A stretch of 64,000 nucleotides of DNA from contig NZNC01000015.1 in NCBI GenBank assembly GCA_002692965.1, positions 310,001 through 374,000 on the forward strand, read 5' to 3'. Below the pieces are notes generated by a model, which was not told where the DNA came from, did not search any database, and saw only the letters and a program-made list of their open reading frames with translations. Made by a program: the position numbers and the translations under genes. The stretch's first letter is position 1. Each line of letters starts with the position of its first letter. Positions 49,383 through 58,946 of this stretch are shown in pieces. Source of the DNA: Haliea sp. GTDB lineage: Bacteria > Pseudomonadota > Gammaproteobacteria > Pseudomonadales > Halieaceae.

Positions 49383-51056
49383 ATGAGCCAGTTTGACCAC
49401 CGCAAGTACCAGGCCTTTCCGCCGGTCCGCATGACCTCCCGGCGCTGGCCCGATCGCCAGATCGAGCGCGCGCCCACGTGGTGCAGCGTGGACCTGCGGG
49501 ATGGCAACCAGGCCCTGATCGAGCCGATGACCACGCGCCAGAAGTCCCGTCTCTGGGACCAGCTGGTGAAAATCGGTTTCAAGGAGATCGAGGTGGGTTT
49601 CCCCTCTGCCTCCAGCCACGATTACAACTTCGTGCGCGACCTGATCGACAACCAGCGCATCCCCGAGGACGTGACGGTCCAGGTGCTGACCCAAGCGCGG
49701 CCGGACCTGATCGAGAAGACTTTCCAGGCCCTGCAAGGCGCCCGCCGGGCCATCGTGCACGTCTACAATTCAACCTCCACTGTGCAGCGCGAGCAGGTCT
49801 TCGGCCTGGAGCGCCCGGGGATCGTCGACATCGCCGTGAAGGGCGCCCAACTGGTCAAGGACACCGCGGCGCGCTACCCGGATACTGAGTGGGTGTTCGA
49901 GTACTCGCCGGAGAGTTTCACCGGCACCGAGCTGGATTTCGCCGTCGAGGTGGTCGATGCGGTCACCGAGGTGTGGCAGCCGACCCCGGAAAAACCGGTG
50001 ATCATCAACCTGCCCGCCACCGTGGAAATGAGCACGCCCAATGTCTACGCGGACCAGATCGAGTGGTTCTGCGACCGGGTGGCCCGCCGCGACTCGCTGA
50101 TCGTCTCCCTGCATACCCACAACGACCGCGGCTGCGCCGTGGCGGCGGCGGAACTCGGGGTGCTGGCCGGTGCCGACCGGGTGGAAGGCACCCTGATGGG
50201 CAACGGCGAGCGCACCGGCAACATGGATATCGTCACCATGGCCATGAACCTTTACAGCCAGGGCATCGACCCCCAGCTGCAGCTCGGTCACATGGACGAG
50301 ATCATCCAGACCGTGCGCGAGTGCACCCACTTGCCGGTACACCCGCGGCACCCCTACGCCGGTGAGCTGGTCTTCACGGCCTTCTCCGGCAGCCACCAGG
50401 ACGCGATCAAGAAGTGCCTGTCCCGGCGCGACGACAAGGCCCCCTGGCAGGTGGCCTACCTGCCGATCGACCCGGCGGACATCGGGCGTAGCTACCAGGA
50501 AGTGATCCGCATCAACAGCCAGTCGGGCAAGGGCGGCATCGCCTACGTGATGCAGCGCGACTACGGCTACGACCTCCCCCGCTGGCTGCAGATCGACTTC
50601 AGCGGCACGGTGCAGGCCTACGCCGAGGAGCAGGAGAAGGAGGTGGCCTCGGATGCCATCTTCGACATTTTCCAGCGCACCTACCTGTCCGACAGCGGCC
50701 GCTACCGCCTGGGGGACTACCAGGTGAACCGCGCCGACAACGCCGACCAGCTGCGCGCCGAGCTGCACGACGGCCAGCAGCGTCACACCCTGACCGGCAG
50801 CGGCAACGGTGTGGTAGCGGCCTTCGTCGACGCCCTGCAGCGCTTCCTGGGCAAGCAGATCGTGCTGGTGGAGTACAGTGAGCACGCCCTCAGCCAGAGC
50901 GCGGACGCCGAGGCGGTGTGCTACATCCAGCTCAACATCGACGGCGAGCGGGTCTGCGGCGTGGGTCGCAGCCCGGATATCATCCAGGCCTCCCTGGATG
51001 GCATCCTCGGCGCCATCAACCGCGCCGAGGCGGCCGGGGCCAGCGCCGCGGCCTGA
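49383..51056 (+). CDS. leuA: 2-isopropylmalate synthase (type 2)
   Basis: A 557-residue LeuA of the longer, actinobacterial/yeast-like type 2. The metal and substrate motif is SVDLRDGNQAL, the conserved HTHNDRGCAVAAAELG gives the metal His pair, and the C-terminal third is the leucine-feedback regulatory domain. It condenses 2-oxoisovalerate with acetyl-CoA, the first step of leucine synthesis. AAGGAG sits 7 nt before ATG 49383. ilvD, in the same pathway, lies 5 kb downstream. Confidence 0.96.
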   Translation: MSQFDHRKYQAFPPVRMTSRRWPDRQIERAPTWCSVDLRDGNQALIEPMTTRQKSRLWDQLVKIGFKEIEVGFPSASSHDYNFVRDLIDNQRIPEDVTVQVLTQARPDLIEKTFQALQGARRAIVHVYNSTSTVQREQVFGLERPGIVDIAVKGAQLVKDTAARYPDTEWVFEYSPESFTGTELDFAVEVVDAVTEVWQPTPEKPVIINLPATVEMSTPNVYADQIEWFCDRVARRDSLIVSLHTHNDRGCAVAAAELGVLAGADRVEGTLMGNGERTGNMDIVTMAMNLYSQGIDPQLQLGHMDEIIQTVRECTHLPVHPRHPYAGELVFTAFSGSHQDAIKKCLSRRDDKAPWQVAYLPIDPADIGRSYQEVIRINSQSGKGGIAYVMQRDYGYDLPRWLQIDFSGTVQAYAEEQEKEVASDAIFDIFQRTYLSDSGRYRLGDYQVNRADNADQLRAELHDGQQRHTLTGSGNGVVAAFVDALQRFLGKQIVLVEYSEHALSQSADAEAVCYIQLNIDGERVCGVGRSPDIIQASLDGILGAINRAEAAGASAAA

Positions 51057-51075
51057 GCGCGCATCAATCGACCCC

Positions 51076-51114
51076 GTGTGCGAGCGCTTGGCTACGAACC
51101 CGGCGCTCGTACAC
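51076..51114. terminator. Hairpin between convergent leuA and yjbQ
   Basis: GTGTGCGAGCGC (51076-51087) and GCGCTCGTACAC (51103-51114) form a 12-bp stem with one G-T wobble and a 15-nt loop, in the 63-nt convergent gap. There is no T-run. Confidence 0.5.
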
Positions 51115-51119
51115 CCGGG

Positions 51120-51539
51120 TCACTCCCCCTGCAAGGTGATCACCACTCGCCGGCTGCCGCCGTGATTGCGGTGCTCACACAGGTAGATCCCCTGCCAGGT
51201 GCCCAGGTTCAGGCGCCCTTTTGTGACGGGAATCTGCACGCTCGGTCCGATAATACTGCTCTTCAGGTGGGCCGGCAGGTCGTCGCTCCCCTCCAGCGTG
51301 TGCTCGTACCAGGGCTCGTTCTCGGGTACCGCGCGACTGAAGTAGCGTTCGAAGTCGGCGCGCACCGTCGGGTCGGCGTTTTCATTGATGGTCAGTGAGG
51401 CCGAGGTGTGCTGGATAAACAGGTTCAGCAGGCCGACCTGAATGCCGCTGCAGTCGGCGATGGCCCGCTCGATGTCTTGCGTAATCAGGTGAAAGCCGCG
51501 CGGGCGGGCTTCCAGGGTGATTTCTTTCTGTATCCACAT
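51120..51539 (-). CDS. yjbQ: YjbQ/UPF0047 family protein
   Basis: A 139-residue protein with the family signatures [19 protein letters not shown] and [12 protein letters not shown], including the conserved His-Thr-Ser and the terminal EHR. YjbQ proteins have been reported to have weak thiamin-phosphate synthase activity, but the true role is uncertain. ATG 51539 begins MWIQKEITL, a typical start. It lies 13 nt downstream of the alanine symporter stop on the same strand. Confidence 0.9.
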   Translation of the reverse strand: MWIQKEITLEARPRGFHLITQDIERAIADCSGIQVGLLNLFIQHTSASLTINENADPTVRADFERYFSRAVPENEPWYEHTLEGSDDLPAHLKSSIIGPSVQIPVTKGRLNLGTWQGIYLCEHRNHGGSRRVVITLQGE

Positions 51540-51552
51540 GAGTCAATCGCGT

Positions 51553-52902
51553 CTAGTAAGGGTGCCGGTGGAAGTACTCCTTGGCCGCCGCCCGCACCCG
51601 CCCGGACAGCATCAGCGTGGCCACCATGGTGGGAATGGCCATCAAGCCGTAGGCCCCGGAAATCAGGTTGAACACCACGTCGATGCTGACGCTGGCGCCA
51701 AACACTACCGCCGCCACGAAGAAGTAGCGGTAGTAGTCCTGCAGGCGCGCCCCAAACAGGAAGCCGAAGCACTTGGCGCCGTAGTACCACATGGTGAACA
51801 TGGTGGTGGTGGCCAGGATCAGTGTCACGAACAGCAGCAGGCCCACGCCGACGTTGCCGAAGTCGGCCTTGAAGGCGTTGGCGGTCAGGTTGATGCCCGA
51901 CAGATTCTCCGGGTCCTGCCAGGTGCCGGCCAGCAGGATGGCTAGGGCGGTGCAGGTACAGACCACCAGGGTGTCAGCCACCGGCCCCATCATCGCCACC
52001 AGGCCCTCGCGGATCGGCTCGTTGGTGCGCGCCGCGCCGTGGGCCATCACCTCCGTGCCCACCCCGGCTTCATTAGAAAATGCCCCGCGGCTGATGCCCA
52101 CCAGGACCACCCCCAGCAAGCCGCCCCCCACCGCCTGGGGGTTGAAGGCATCGCGGAAAATCGAGGCGAACAGCCCCGGCACCTGGTCGATGTGCAGCAG
52201 GAGTAGCAGCAGAGTCATGGACAGGTAAGTCATGACCATCAGCGGCAGCAAAGCCTCCGCCACCCGGGCCACCCGTTGCAGGCCGCCGAAGATGACCGTG
52301 GCTACCACCAGTGCCAGCACGCAGCCGATGACCAGGCTGGTCAACAGGGGGTCAAAGCCGGGAAACAGGGACTCGCGCACCAGGGCGGTGAGCTGGTTGG
52401 CCTGAAAGATGGGCAGTGTGCCCAGCAGGCCGGCCACGGAAAACAGGATGGCGAGTGGATAGAACGCGCGCGGCAAGGCCTCGCGAATGATGTACATGGG
52501 GCCGCCCTGCAGACGGCCCAGGCTGTCTTCGCCCCGGTACATGACCCCCAGGGTGCAGGTGAAGAATTTGGTGGCGATGCCCACCAGGGCGGACATCCAC
52601 ATCCAGAACACCGCCCCGGGCCCACCGGCGACAATGGCCAGGGCGACCCCGGAGATATTGCCCAGGCCCATGGTGCCGGAAAGTGCCGCGGCCAGGGCCT
52701 GGCGGTGGGACAACTCCCCCGGCTCGTTGGGGGTGTCGTGGCGGCCCAGCATGATGCCCAGCGCGTGGCCGAAATGCCGGTAGGGCAGGAAGCGGGAGTA
52801 GAGGGCGAAAAAGATGCCGCCGCCCAGCAGCAGGGTGACCAGCGGCGTGCTCCAGACGGCGTCGGCGAAGGCGGCGGAAAGCCGCTCCAGCGTATCCAGC
52901 AT
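51553..52902 (-). CDS. Sodium:alanine symporter (AGCS family)
   Basis: A 449-residue, ~11-helix transporter. SGTMGLGNISGVALAIVAGGPGAVFWMW is the AGCS signature; GGPMYIIREAL and SRGAFSNEAGVGTEVMAH are further family blocks. It imports alanine or glycine with Na+. ATG 52902 begins the first membrane segment; the nearest purine-rich site is ~12 nt away. Na+-coupled uptake would fit a marine organism. Confidence 0.94.
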   Translation of the reverse strand: MLDTLERLSAAFADAVWSTPLVTLLLGGGIFFALYSRFLPYRHFGHALGIMLGRHDTPNEPGELSHRQALAAALSGTMGLGNISGVALAIVAGGPGAVFWMWMSALVGIATKFFTCTLGVMYRGEDSLGRLQGGPMYIIREALPRAFYPLAILFSVAGLLGTLPIFQANQLTALVRESLFPGFDPLLTSLVIGCVLALVVATVIFGGLQRVARVAEALLPLMVMTYLSMTLLLLLLHIDQVPGLFASIFRDAFNPQAVGGGLLGVVLVGISRGAFSNEAGVGTEVMAHGAARTNEPIREGLVAMMGPVADTLVVCTCTALAILLAGTWQDPENLSGINLTANAFKADFGNVGVGLLLFVTLILATTTMFTMWYYGAKCFGFLFGARLQDYYRYFFVAAVVFGASVSIDVVFNLISGAYGLMAIPTMVATLMLSGRVRAAAKEYFHRHPY

Positions 52903-52963
52903 GGGAAAGGCTGCTCCCGGCAAAACGCGCAGGATAGCACAGGGCGGTGCTACACTCGGCGCC

Positions 52964-53662
52964 ATGAACGTTCGCATTGTCGCCCTGCTTGCGGCCCTGG
53001 TGCCGTTTGTCGCGGTCCACCTGACCTGGCTGGTGGCGGCTTCCCACGGTCTGGTGGAGTGGTGCAACCCCTATATACACGACTGCACCTCCATCAGCGC
53101 CACCGGACGGCATCCGCCGGCGAGTTTTTTGTTTCGCGCCAGCATGCTGCCCGCGGCGGTCCTGTTCGCCGGCTACTGGTGGGTGAACCACGCCTGGATG
53201 GCGACACTGTCCGGTCGCACAACCGCGACCAACCGCTGGATGCTGGGCCTGGGGCTGCTGGCCAGCCTGGGTCTCATCCTCTATGTCACCGTGCTTGGCG
53301 AGGTGGGGGATGCTTGGGCACGCCAGCGGCGTATCGGCACGGTGCTTTTCTTTTCCTTCACCTTTCTTTGCCAGCTCTTGCTGGTGGCTCAGCTGAAGGC
53401 GCAGGCCGGGCGCCTGCCCCAGGTGCAGGGGCTGGTGCGGGGCATGTGGCGGCTCTGTGTCGCGCTGCTGACGATCGGCCTGCTCACGGTCATCCTGGAG
53501 GCCTGGAATCGCCCGCTTTACAAGTCGATGGACAATTCCTTCGAGTGGGTGCTTACCCTTCTTTTGCAGGCCAATTTCTTCCTGGGTTATTTCGTCTGGC
53601 GTAGAGCCGGCCTGACATTAAAAGCGAGTGACCGCTCACTTACAAAGCTGGAGACAGAATGA
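52964..53662 (+). CDS. Six-helix membrane protein (Frag1/DRAM/Sfk1-like)
   Basis: A 232-residue protein with about six membrane helices. After the first helix comes WCNPYIHDCTSISATGRHPPASFLFRAS, with two Cys and an aromatic-ISxTG pattern reminiscent of Frag1/DRAM/Sfk1 proteins. The family match is tentative and function is unknown. ATG 52964 lies near the start of the first helix. Its stop overlaps the PLP-enzyme ATG (53659-53662), so the two are translationally coupled. Confidence 0.7.
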   Translation: MNVRIVALLAALVPFVAVHLTWLVAASHGLVEWCNPYIHDCTSISATGRHPPASFLFRASMLPAAVLFAGYWWVNHAWMATLSGRTTATNRWMLGLGLLASLGLILYVTVLGEVGDAWARQRRIGTVLFFSFTFLCQLLLVAQLKAQAGRLPQVQGLVRGMWRLCVALLTIGLLTVILEAWNRPLYKSMDNSFEWVLTLLLQANFFLGYFVWRRAGLTLKASDRSLTKLETE

Positions 53663-54615
53663 CCGCACCCCCCGATATCACTGCGATTCAGGCTGCCTGG
53701 CGGCTGATTCAGCCGCATGTGCACTACACGCCACTGATGCACAGCCGCCTGCTGGACGCCCACACGGGCGCACGCATTGGCTTCAAGTGTGAAAACCTGC
53801 AGCGCGTCGGGGCCTTCAAGGCCCGCGGTGCCTGCAATGCGGTGTTCAGTCTGAGTGACGCGGAGGCGCGCAACGGCGTCGCCACGCACTCCTCCGGTAA
53901 CCACGGCGCCGCCCTGGCCATGGCGGCGGCCCAGCGCGGGATGGCGGCGCACATTGTCATGCCGGAAGGGGTCCCCGGGGTAAAGCGGGAGGCGGTGGCT
54001 GCCTACGGTGCCCGGATCATCGACTGCGAACCCACCCTGGCGGCCCGGGAGGCGGCACTGGAGGCACTGGTCGGGGAGACCGGGGCACAGGCGGTGCACC
54101 CCTACAAGGACCCGCGAGTGATTGCCGGTCAGGGCACGGTGGCCCTGGAAATCCTGGAGCAGATGCCGGAACTCGAAGTGCTGGTGGTGCCAGTCGGCGG
54201 TGGCGGACTGCTGTCGGGCGTGGCCCTGGCGGTGAAGGCACTGCGGCCAGAGGTCGAGGTGGTGGCGGCGGAGCCCGCCGGGGCCGACGACGCCTTCCGT
54301 TCCTTCGGCCTCGGCGAGCTGCAGCCGCAGACCAACCCGCAGACGATTGCCGACGGGCTGCGCGCCGGCCTGGGTGAGATCAACTTCGGCATTATCCAGC
54401 GACACGTGGACACCATCCTCACGGTGGAGGAGAGCAGTATCATTGAGGCCATGCGCCTGCAGTGGACCCGCCTGAAGAGTGTGGTGGAGCCCTCCGGGGC
54501 AGTCAGTTTCGCCGCCCTGCTGGAACACCGGGAGCGCTTCGCCGGGCGCCAGGTGGCCTGCGTGATCAGCGGCGGCAATGTGGATATCGACCGACTGCCC
54601 TGGCACGCGCAGTGA
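53659..54615 (+). CDS. Serine racemase/threonine dehydratase-like PLP enzyme
   Basis: A 318-residue fold-type II PLP enzyme. The Schiff-base Lys is K54 in GAFKARGA, SSGNHGAALA is the substrate loop, and VPVGGGGLLSG is the phosphate-binding loop. The length lacks the C-terminal regulatory domain of biosynthetic IlvA, so it is closer to catabolic threonine dehydratase, serine racemase or a hydroxyaspartate dehydratase. It would convert serine, threonine or a related hydroxy amino acid. It is coupled to the membrane protein upstream. Confidence 0.88.
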   Translation: MTAPPDITAIQAAWRLIQPHVHYTPLMHSRLLDAHTGARIGFKCENLQRVGAFKARGACNAVFSLSDAEARNGVATHSSGNHGAALAMAAAQRGMAAHIVMPEGVPGVKREAVAAYGARIIDCEPTLAAREAALEALVGETGAQAVHPYKDPRVIAGQGTVALEILEQMPELEVLVVPVGGGGLLSGVALAVKALRPEVEVVAAEPAGADDAFRSFGLGELQPQTNPQTIADGLRAGLGEINFGIIQRHVDTILTVEESSIIEAMRLQWTRLKSVVEPSGAVSFAALLEHRERFAGRQVACVISGGNVDIDRLPWHAQ

Positions 54616-54714
54616 CCTCGCCGGGGGCCGTGGCACGGCAGGGGCTGGTCCGTTAATGGCCTGTTAATACGGGCTGTGTAGGCTGGTGTCGTAACCTCAC
54701 TGGAGATCACGGTC

Positions 54715-55467
54715 ATGCAAACGGAAACCTCGCGCGGAGCCAGCCCGCGGGCCTACCTGGCCTGGGACCGAACGGTTCGCTGCTTTCACTGGATCAATGT
54801 GCTCTGCGTGCTTGCACTGGCCGGGCTGGGCCTGGTGATCCTCAATGCTGGTAGCCTGGGTGTGTCGGGAGAGGGCAAGGTCTTGCTGAAAACCTGGCAT
54901 GCCTATGTCGGTTACGTGTTCGCCTTGAACCTGCTGTGGCGACTTGTCTGGGGCTGGATCGGCTCGCGCTCCGCGCGCTGGTCCCGGATCCTGCCCTTCG
55001 GGCGCGGCTACCCGGCGGCCTTGCGGACTCACCTGCGTGGCCTGCGCACCGGTAACCCACCCGCCTGGCGTGGACACAATCCCCTGGGCCGCCTGATGGT
55101 CGCCTGGTTGTTTCTGTTGCTCACGACACAGATGGTGACCGGCCTGGTGCTGGCGGGTACCGACCTCTATCTGCCGCCCTTCGGTCACGAATTTGCCGAG
55201 TGGGCGACCGGTGCAGGGGAGGATCACAGCCGTATTCACGACCTGCAGCCGGGCGACAAATCGCGCCTGGATCCTGAAAGTTACGCGCAGATGCGCGAGT
55301 TTCGCAGCCCCTTCATCGAGATTCACAAACTCGCCTTCTACCTGTTGATGGTCTCCGTGCTGTTGCATGTGGCGGCGGTGGTGCATGCGGAAGTGCGCTA
55401 TCGTGAGGGGCTTGTTTCGGCAATGATCTCCGGGCATAAACAACTCTCCAGGCCGCCTTCGGATTGA
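54715..55467 (+). CDS. Cytochrome b561/NiFe-hydrogenase b-type subunit-like protein
   Basis: A 250-residue membrane cytochrome b with four helices. Candidate heme-ligand His are in VRCFHWINV, TWHAYVGYVF, EIHKLAFYLL and LLHVAAVVHAE. The insert between helices 3 and 4 (about 150-195) is polar and may face the periplasm. It would move electrons between quinones and a periplasmic partner, possibly a c-type cytochrome. It precedes a lipoprotein gene by 12 nt. Confidence 0.88.
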   Translation: MQTETSRGASPRAYLAWDRTVRCFHWINVLCVLALAGLGLVILNAGSLGVSGEGKVLLKTWHAYVGYVFALNLLWRLVWGWIGSRSARWSRILPFGRGYPAALRTHLRGLRTGNPPAWRGHNPLGRLMVAWLFLLLTTQMVTGLVLAGTDLYLPPFGHEFAEWATGAGEDHSRIHDLQPGDKSRLDPESYAQMREFRSPFIEIHKLAFYLLMVSVLLHVAAVVHAEVRYREGLVSAMISGHKQLSRPPSD

Positions 55468-55479
55468 GAGAGACTCGCC

Positions 55480-56331
55480 ATGTTCAAGCGCTGCATCCTG
55501 CTCTTCCTGCTACTGACTGTCGCCGGCTGCAGCAGCAACCGCTTCTTCTACAACCGCCTGGACTTCCTGGTCCCCTGGTACCTGGGGGACTACGTGAGCC
55601 TGGAGCGCGAGCAGCGCGAGCTGCTGGATCGCGAGCTGGCCGACTTTCTCGACTGGCACCAGCGCGAGGAACTGCCCGCCTATCACGCGCTACTTGGCCA
55701 GGCCCGCGGGGCGCTGGAGAATACCTTGACCATGGAAGAGGTCGACCTGTTGGCGGTCGACCTGCAGCAGGCATTGGATCGCCTGCAGTGGCGCGCCCTG
55801 GAGTGGCTGCTGCCGCTGGGGGCCTCGCTCAGCGAGGCGCAGGTCGGGGAGTTCCTGCTGGCCCTGCGTGAGCAGCAATCCGAATACGAGGAGAAATACC
55901 TGGAGCGGGACGCACAGCAGTACCGGGTGGATGCCTGTGAGAGTCTGGACGACAACGTGCGGCGCTTTATCGGGCGCCTGGATGCCACTCAGAAGGAACG
56001 CTTGCACACAGCCTGCGGCGAGCTGATGCGCAGCGACCACCTCTGGCTGGCCAGCCGCGCCACCTGGATCGAAGAATTGGAGAGGCTCCTGCAGCGAGAA
56101 CCCGGCTGGCAGCAGCGGCTGCGCGACAGCCTGGCGACCCGCGACGAGCGACTGCCGCCGGGCTACCGCGAGGCCTGGGCGCACAATCGACAGGTGATAC
56201 AGGCGGCGGTGGTCGATGTGATCAACCAGCGCAGCGAGCGCCAGGATCAGCATCTCGCGCGCGAGCTAAAGCGCCTGCAGGCCGACCTGGTGGCGCTGTC
56301 GGAGGCCCTGCCCGTCAGTCCAGCAGGCTGA
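55480..56331 (+). CDS. Lipoprotein, DUF6279-like
   Basis: A 283-residue lipoprotein. The signal peptide ends in the lipobox VAGC at residue 17, followed by [24 protein letters not shown]. The rest is strongly helical and charged. The pattern resembles DUF6279 lipoproteins of gammaproteobacteria. It should be anchored in the outer membrane, the residue after Cys being Ser rather than Asp. Its 3' end overlaps the end of the convergent ilvD by 17 nt. Confidence 0.82.
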   Translation: MFKRCILLFLLLTVAGCSSNRFFYNRLDFLVPWYLGDYVSLEREQRELLDRELADFLDWHQREELPAYHALLGQARGALENTLTMEEVDLLAVDLQQALDRLQWRALEWLLPLGASLSEAQVGEFLLALREQQSEYEEKYLERDAQQYRVDACESLDDNVRRFIGRLDATQKERLHTACGELMRSDHLWLASRATWIEELERLLQREPGWQQRLRDSLATRDERLPPGYREAWAHNRQVIQAAVVDVINQRSERQDQHLARELKRLQADLVALSEALPVSPAG

Positions 56332-58159
56332 GGTCCCTGACTGCGCCCTTGTCGGCGCTGGTGACCATGCTGGCGTAGACCTTGAGTGCCGTGCTGACCT
56401 TGCGCGGGCGCACTTCCGCCGGCTTCCAGGCATCGGCGCCCCTGGCTTCCATGGCCTGCCGGCGCGCCGCCAGTTCGGCGTCGCTCAGGCGGACATTGAT
56501 GCTGCGCGCCGGAATGTCGATATCAATGATATCGCCGTGCTCGACCAGGGCGATGGCACCGCCGGAGGCCGCCTCCGGCGAAACGTGGCCAATCGACAGG
56601 CCCGAGGTGCCGCCGGAGAAACGGCCGTCGGTGAGCAGGGCGCAGGCCTTGCCCAGGCCCTTCGACTTCAGGTAGCTGGTGGGGTATAGCATTTCCTGCA
56701 TGCCGGGACCGCCGCGGGGACCCTCGTAGCGGATGAGGACCACATCGCCCTCCTTCACCTTGCCGCCCAGGATGTCCTCCACCGCGCGCTCCTGGCTCTC
56801 GCAGATATAGGCCTGGCCGGAGAACTGGAGGATGCTCTCATCGACACCGGAGGTCTTCACCACGCAGCCGTCGAGGGCGATATTGCCGAACAGCACCGCC
56901 AGGCCGCCCTCGGTGGAGAAGGCATGCTCGAGATTGCGAATACAGCCGCCCTCGCGGTCCAGGTCCAGGCTCGGCCAGCGGGTGCTCTGGCTGAAGGCGG
57001 TCTGGGTGGGAATGCCCGCGGGGCCGGCCTTGTAGAATTCGTGCACCGCCGGGTCCTGGGTGCGCACGATATCCCATTGCTCCAGGGCTTCGCCCATGCT
57101 GGCGCTGTGTACCGTGGGGCAATCCCGGTGCAGCAGGCCGGCGCGATCCAGTTCGCCGAGAATGGCCATGATGCCGCCGGCGCGGTGCACGTCCTCCATG
57201 TGGTAGAGCGGCGTGTTGGGCGCCACCTTGCACAGTTGCGGCACGCTGCGGGAGAGACGGTCGATGTCCTTCAGGGTGAAGTCCAGTTCGGCTTCCTGGG
57301 CCGCCGCCAGCAGGTGCAGGATGGTGTTGGTGGAGCCACCCATGGCGATGTCCAGGCTCATGGCGTTTTCGAAGGCCTGGAAGTTGGCGATGTTCCGCGG
57401 CAGTACGCTGTCGTCATCCTCCTGGTAGTAGCGCCGGCACAGTTCCACCACCTGGCGGCCGGCCCAGTGGAACAGGCGCTCGCGGTCGGCGTGGGTGGCC
57501 AGGGTCGAGCCGTTGCCGGGCAGGGACAGGCCCAGGGCCTCGGTCAGGCAGTTCATCGAGTTGGCGGTGAACATGCCGGAACAGGAGCCACAGGTGGGGC
57601 AGGCAGAGCGCTCGTACTCGGCCACCTTCTCGTCACTGGCGTCGCTGTCGGCGGCGATCACCATGGCGTCCACCAGGTCCAGCTTGTGTTCGGACAACTT
57701 GGTCTTGCCCGCTTCCATCGGCCCACCGGAAACGAAGACCACCGGGATGTTCAGGCGCATGGCCGCATTGAGCATGCCGGGGGTGATCTTGTCGCAGTTG
57801 GAGATGCACACCATGGCGTCAGCGCAGTGGGCGTTGACCATGTACTCCACGGAGTCGGAGATGATGTCGCGGCTGGGCAGGCTGTAGAGCATGCCGTCGT
57901 GGCCCATGGCGATACCGTCGTCCACCGCGATGGTATTGAACTCCTTGGCCACGCCGCCGGCGGCCTCGATCTCCCGTGCTACCAGCTGGCCGAGGTCCTT
58001 CAGATGCACGTGCCCCGGCACGAACTGGGTGAAGGAGTTGACCACGGCGATGATCGGCTTGCCGAAGTCGCCGTCCTGCATGCCGGTGGCGCGCCACAGG
58101 GCGCGGGCGCCGGCCATGTTGCGGCCATGAGTGGAGGTCTTGGAGCGGTATGCGGGCAT
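56315..58159 (-). CDS. ilvD: Dihydroxy-acid dehydratase
   Basis: A 614-residue Fe-S enzyme of the ilvD/edd family, at the usual length. Cluster ligands are seen in [13 protein letters not shown] and [18 protein letters not shown]. It dehydrates dihydroxy-isovalerate and dihydroxy-methylvalerate in valine, isoleucine and (via LeuA) leucine synthesis. ATG 58159 begins [21 protein letters not shown], the normal N-terminus. Its upstream region contains the repeat cluster. Confidence 0.97.
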   Translation of the reverse strand: MPAYRSKTSTHGRNMAGARALWRATGMQDGDFGKPIIAVVNSFTQFVPGHVHLKDLGQLVAREIEAAGGVAKEFNTIAVDDGIAMGHDGMLYSLPSRDIISDSVEYMVNAHCADAMVCISNCDKITPGMLNAAMRLNIPVVFVSGGPMEAGKTKLSEHKLDLVDAMVIAADSDASDEKVAEYERSACPTCGSCSGMFTANSMNCLTEALGLSLPGNGSTLATHADRERLFHWAGRQVVELCRRYYQEDDDSVLPRNIANFQAFENAMSLDIAMGGSTNTILHLLAAAQEAELDFTLKDIDRLSRSVPQLCKVAPNTPLYHMEDVHRAGGIMAILGELDRAGLLHRDCPTVHSASMGEALEQWDIVRTQDPAVHEFYKAGPAGIPTQTAFSQSTRWPSLDLDREGGCIRNLEHAFSTEGGLAVLFGNIALDGCVVKTSGVDESILQFSGQAYICESQERAVEDILGGKVKEGDVVLIRYEGPRGGPGMQEMLYPTSYLKSKGLGKACALLTDGRFSGGTSGLSIGHVSPEAASGGAIALVEHGDIIDIDIPARSINVRLSDAELAARRQAMEARGADAWKPAEVRPRKVSTALKVYASMVTSADKGAVRDLSLLD

Positions 58160-58312
58160 GCTGGCGGGCCTTTCGGTGACAATACGGATGGTGGACAGGG
58201 TCGGGCAGGATACCAAAATTCCCCCACTGGCGCGCGGTTCAGGTCGGGCGGGATGCGGCCTGGCAAGCGCCGCTCACCGGTGCGTGACCTTGCGAGAGTG
58301 TCCTCTGTCTTG

Positions 58313-58386
58313 TGCGGTCTGGCGACCGCTGCGTCGAGCGGCGCCGGGCTATGCCCCTTGCTCCATTCCGGGCGCATGCGGTGCGT
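58313..58386 (+). repeat. Mosaic repeat unit 1 (modules A-B2-C1)
   Basis: Module A is 58313-58334 (GCGGTCTGGCGACCGCTGCG core), B2 is 58335-58356 (CGAGCGGCGCCGGGCTATGC core) and C1 is 58359-58386 (TGCTCC, 5 nt, GGGCGCATGCGG). A and C1 recur inverted in unit 4; B2 recurs inverted in unit 2. Confidence 0.85.
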
Positions 58387-58525
58387 GGACCTGCGGGGTG
58401 TTAATAGGCGCATGTTGCGGTGGCGTTGTTGGTTTTGGGCTGCCGCGGCCTGTCGAAGGCACGGGTGATGGGCGGTGGTGGTAGGTGGCGCAGCCGGGAG
58501 CGGGAGTGCCTGGGCAGATTGGAGT

Positions 58526-58580
58526 CGCACCGACGCCCTGCATTGCGCAATGGGCATAGCCCGGCACCGCTCGACGCGGG
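58526..58580 (-). repeat. Mosaic repeat unit 2 (modules A'-B2-C2)
   Basis: On the minus strand: A' (CCCGCGT, 58580-58574), B2 (58573-58552, 21 of 22 identical to unit 1) and C2 (58550-58526). C2 matches unit 3 at 21 of 25 positions. Confidence 0.82.
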
Positions 58581-58676
58581 TGGGCGCCGAGACGACGTCA
58601 TGCTGAGCAGAGAATCGAAGCCGATTGCAGAGTCCGCCGAAGGCCGGCCGTGGCAGTGATGGTCCTAGCCGGAGTG

Positions 58677-58731
58677 CCCGCGTTGGTGTGGGTGGTTGAT
58701 CCTCCTTCGCGCAGTGAAGGGCGTCGGCGCG
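58677..58731 (+). repeat. Mosaic repeat unit 3 (modules A'-B1-C2)
   Basis: A' (CCCGCGT, 58677-58683), B1 (58684-58706, starting TGGTGTGGGTGG, identical to unit 4) and C2 (58707-58731). The perfect match with unit 4 is 27 nt (58680-58706). Confidence 0.85.
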
Positions 58732-58872
58732 CCCACCTGCCCATCTTAGTGCCTGCGAGCCTGCGGTTTCCTCGCGGGAACAGGCCCGCTTAAACACCGT
58801 GAAACCATGCCGAGTGCCCTGCCTCTCGACAGCGTGCGCCCCCAGACCGCCGCGCAAGAAGCCGGCCCGACA

Positions 58873-58946
58873 ACGCGCCGCATGCGCCCGCAACGGAGCA
58901 GAGGAGGATCAACCACCCACACCAACGCAGCGGTCGCCAGACCGCA
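58873..58946 (-). repeat. Mosaic repeat unit 4 (modules A-B1-C1)
   Basis: On the minus strand: A (58946-58925, 22 of 22 identical to unit 1), B1 (58924-58902, identical to unit 3) and C1 (58900-58873, 25 of 28 identical to unit 1). Confidence 0.85.

Noticed and set aside
58313-58946. Insertion sequence bounded by 22-bp terminal inverted repeats
   Set aside because: There is no transposase frame, no evident target-site duplication, and internal copies of the same modules show a mosaic rather than a simple bounded element.
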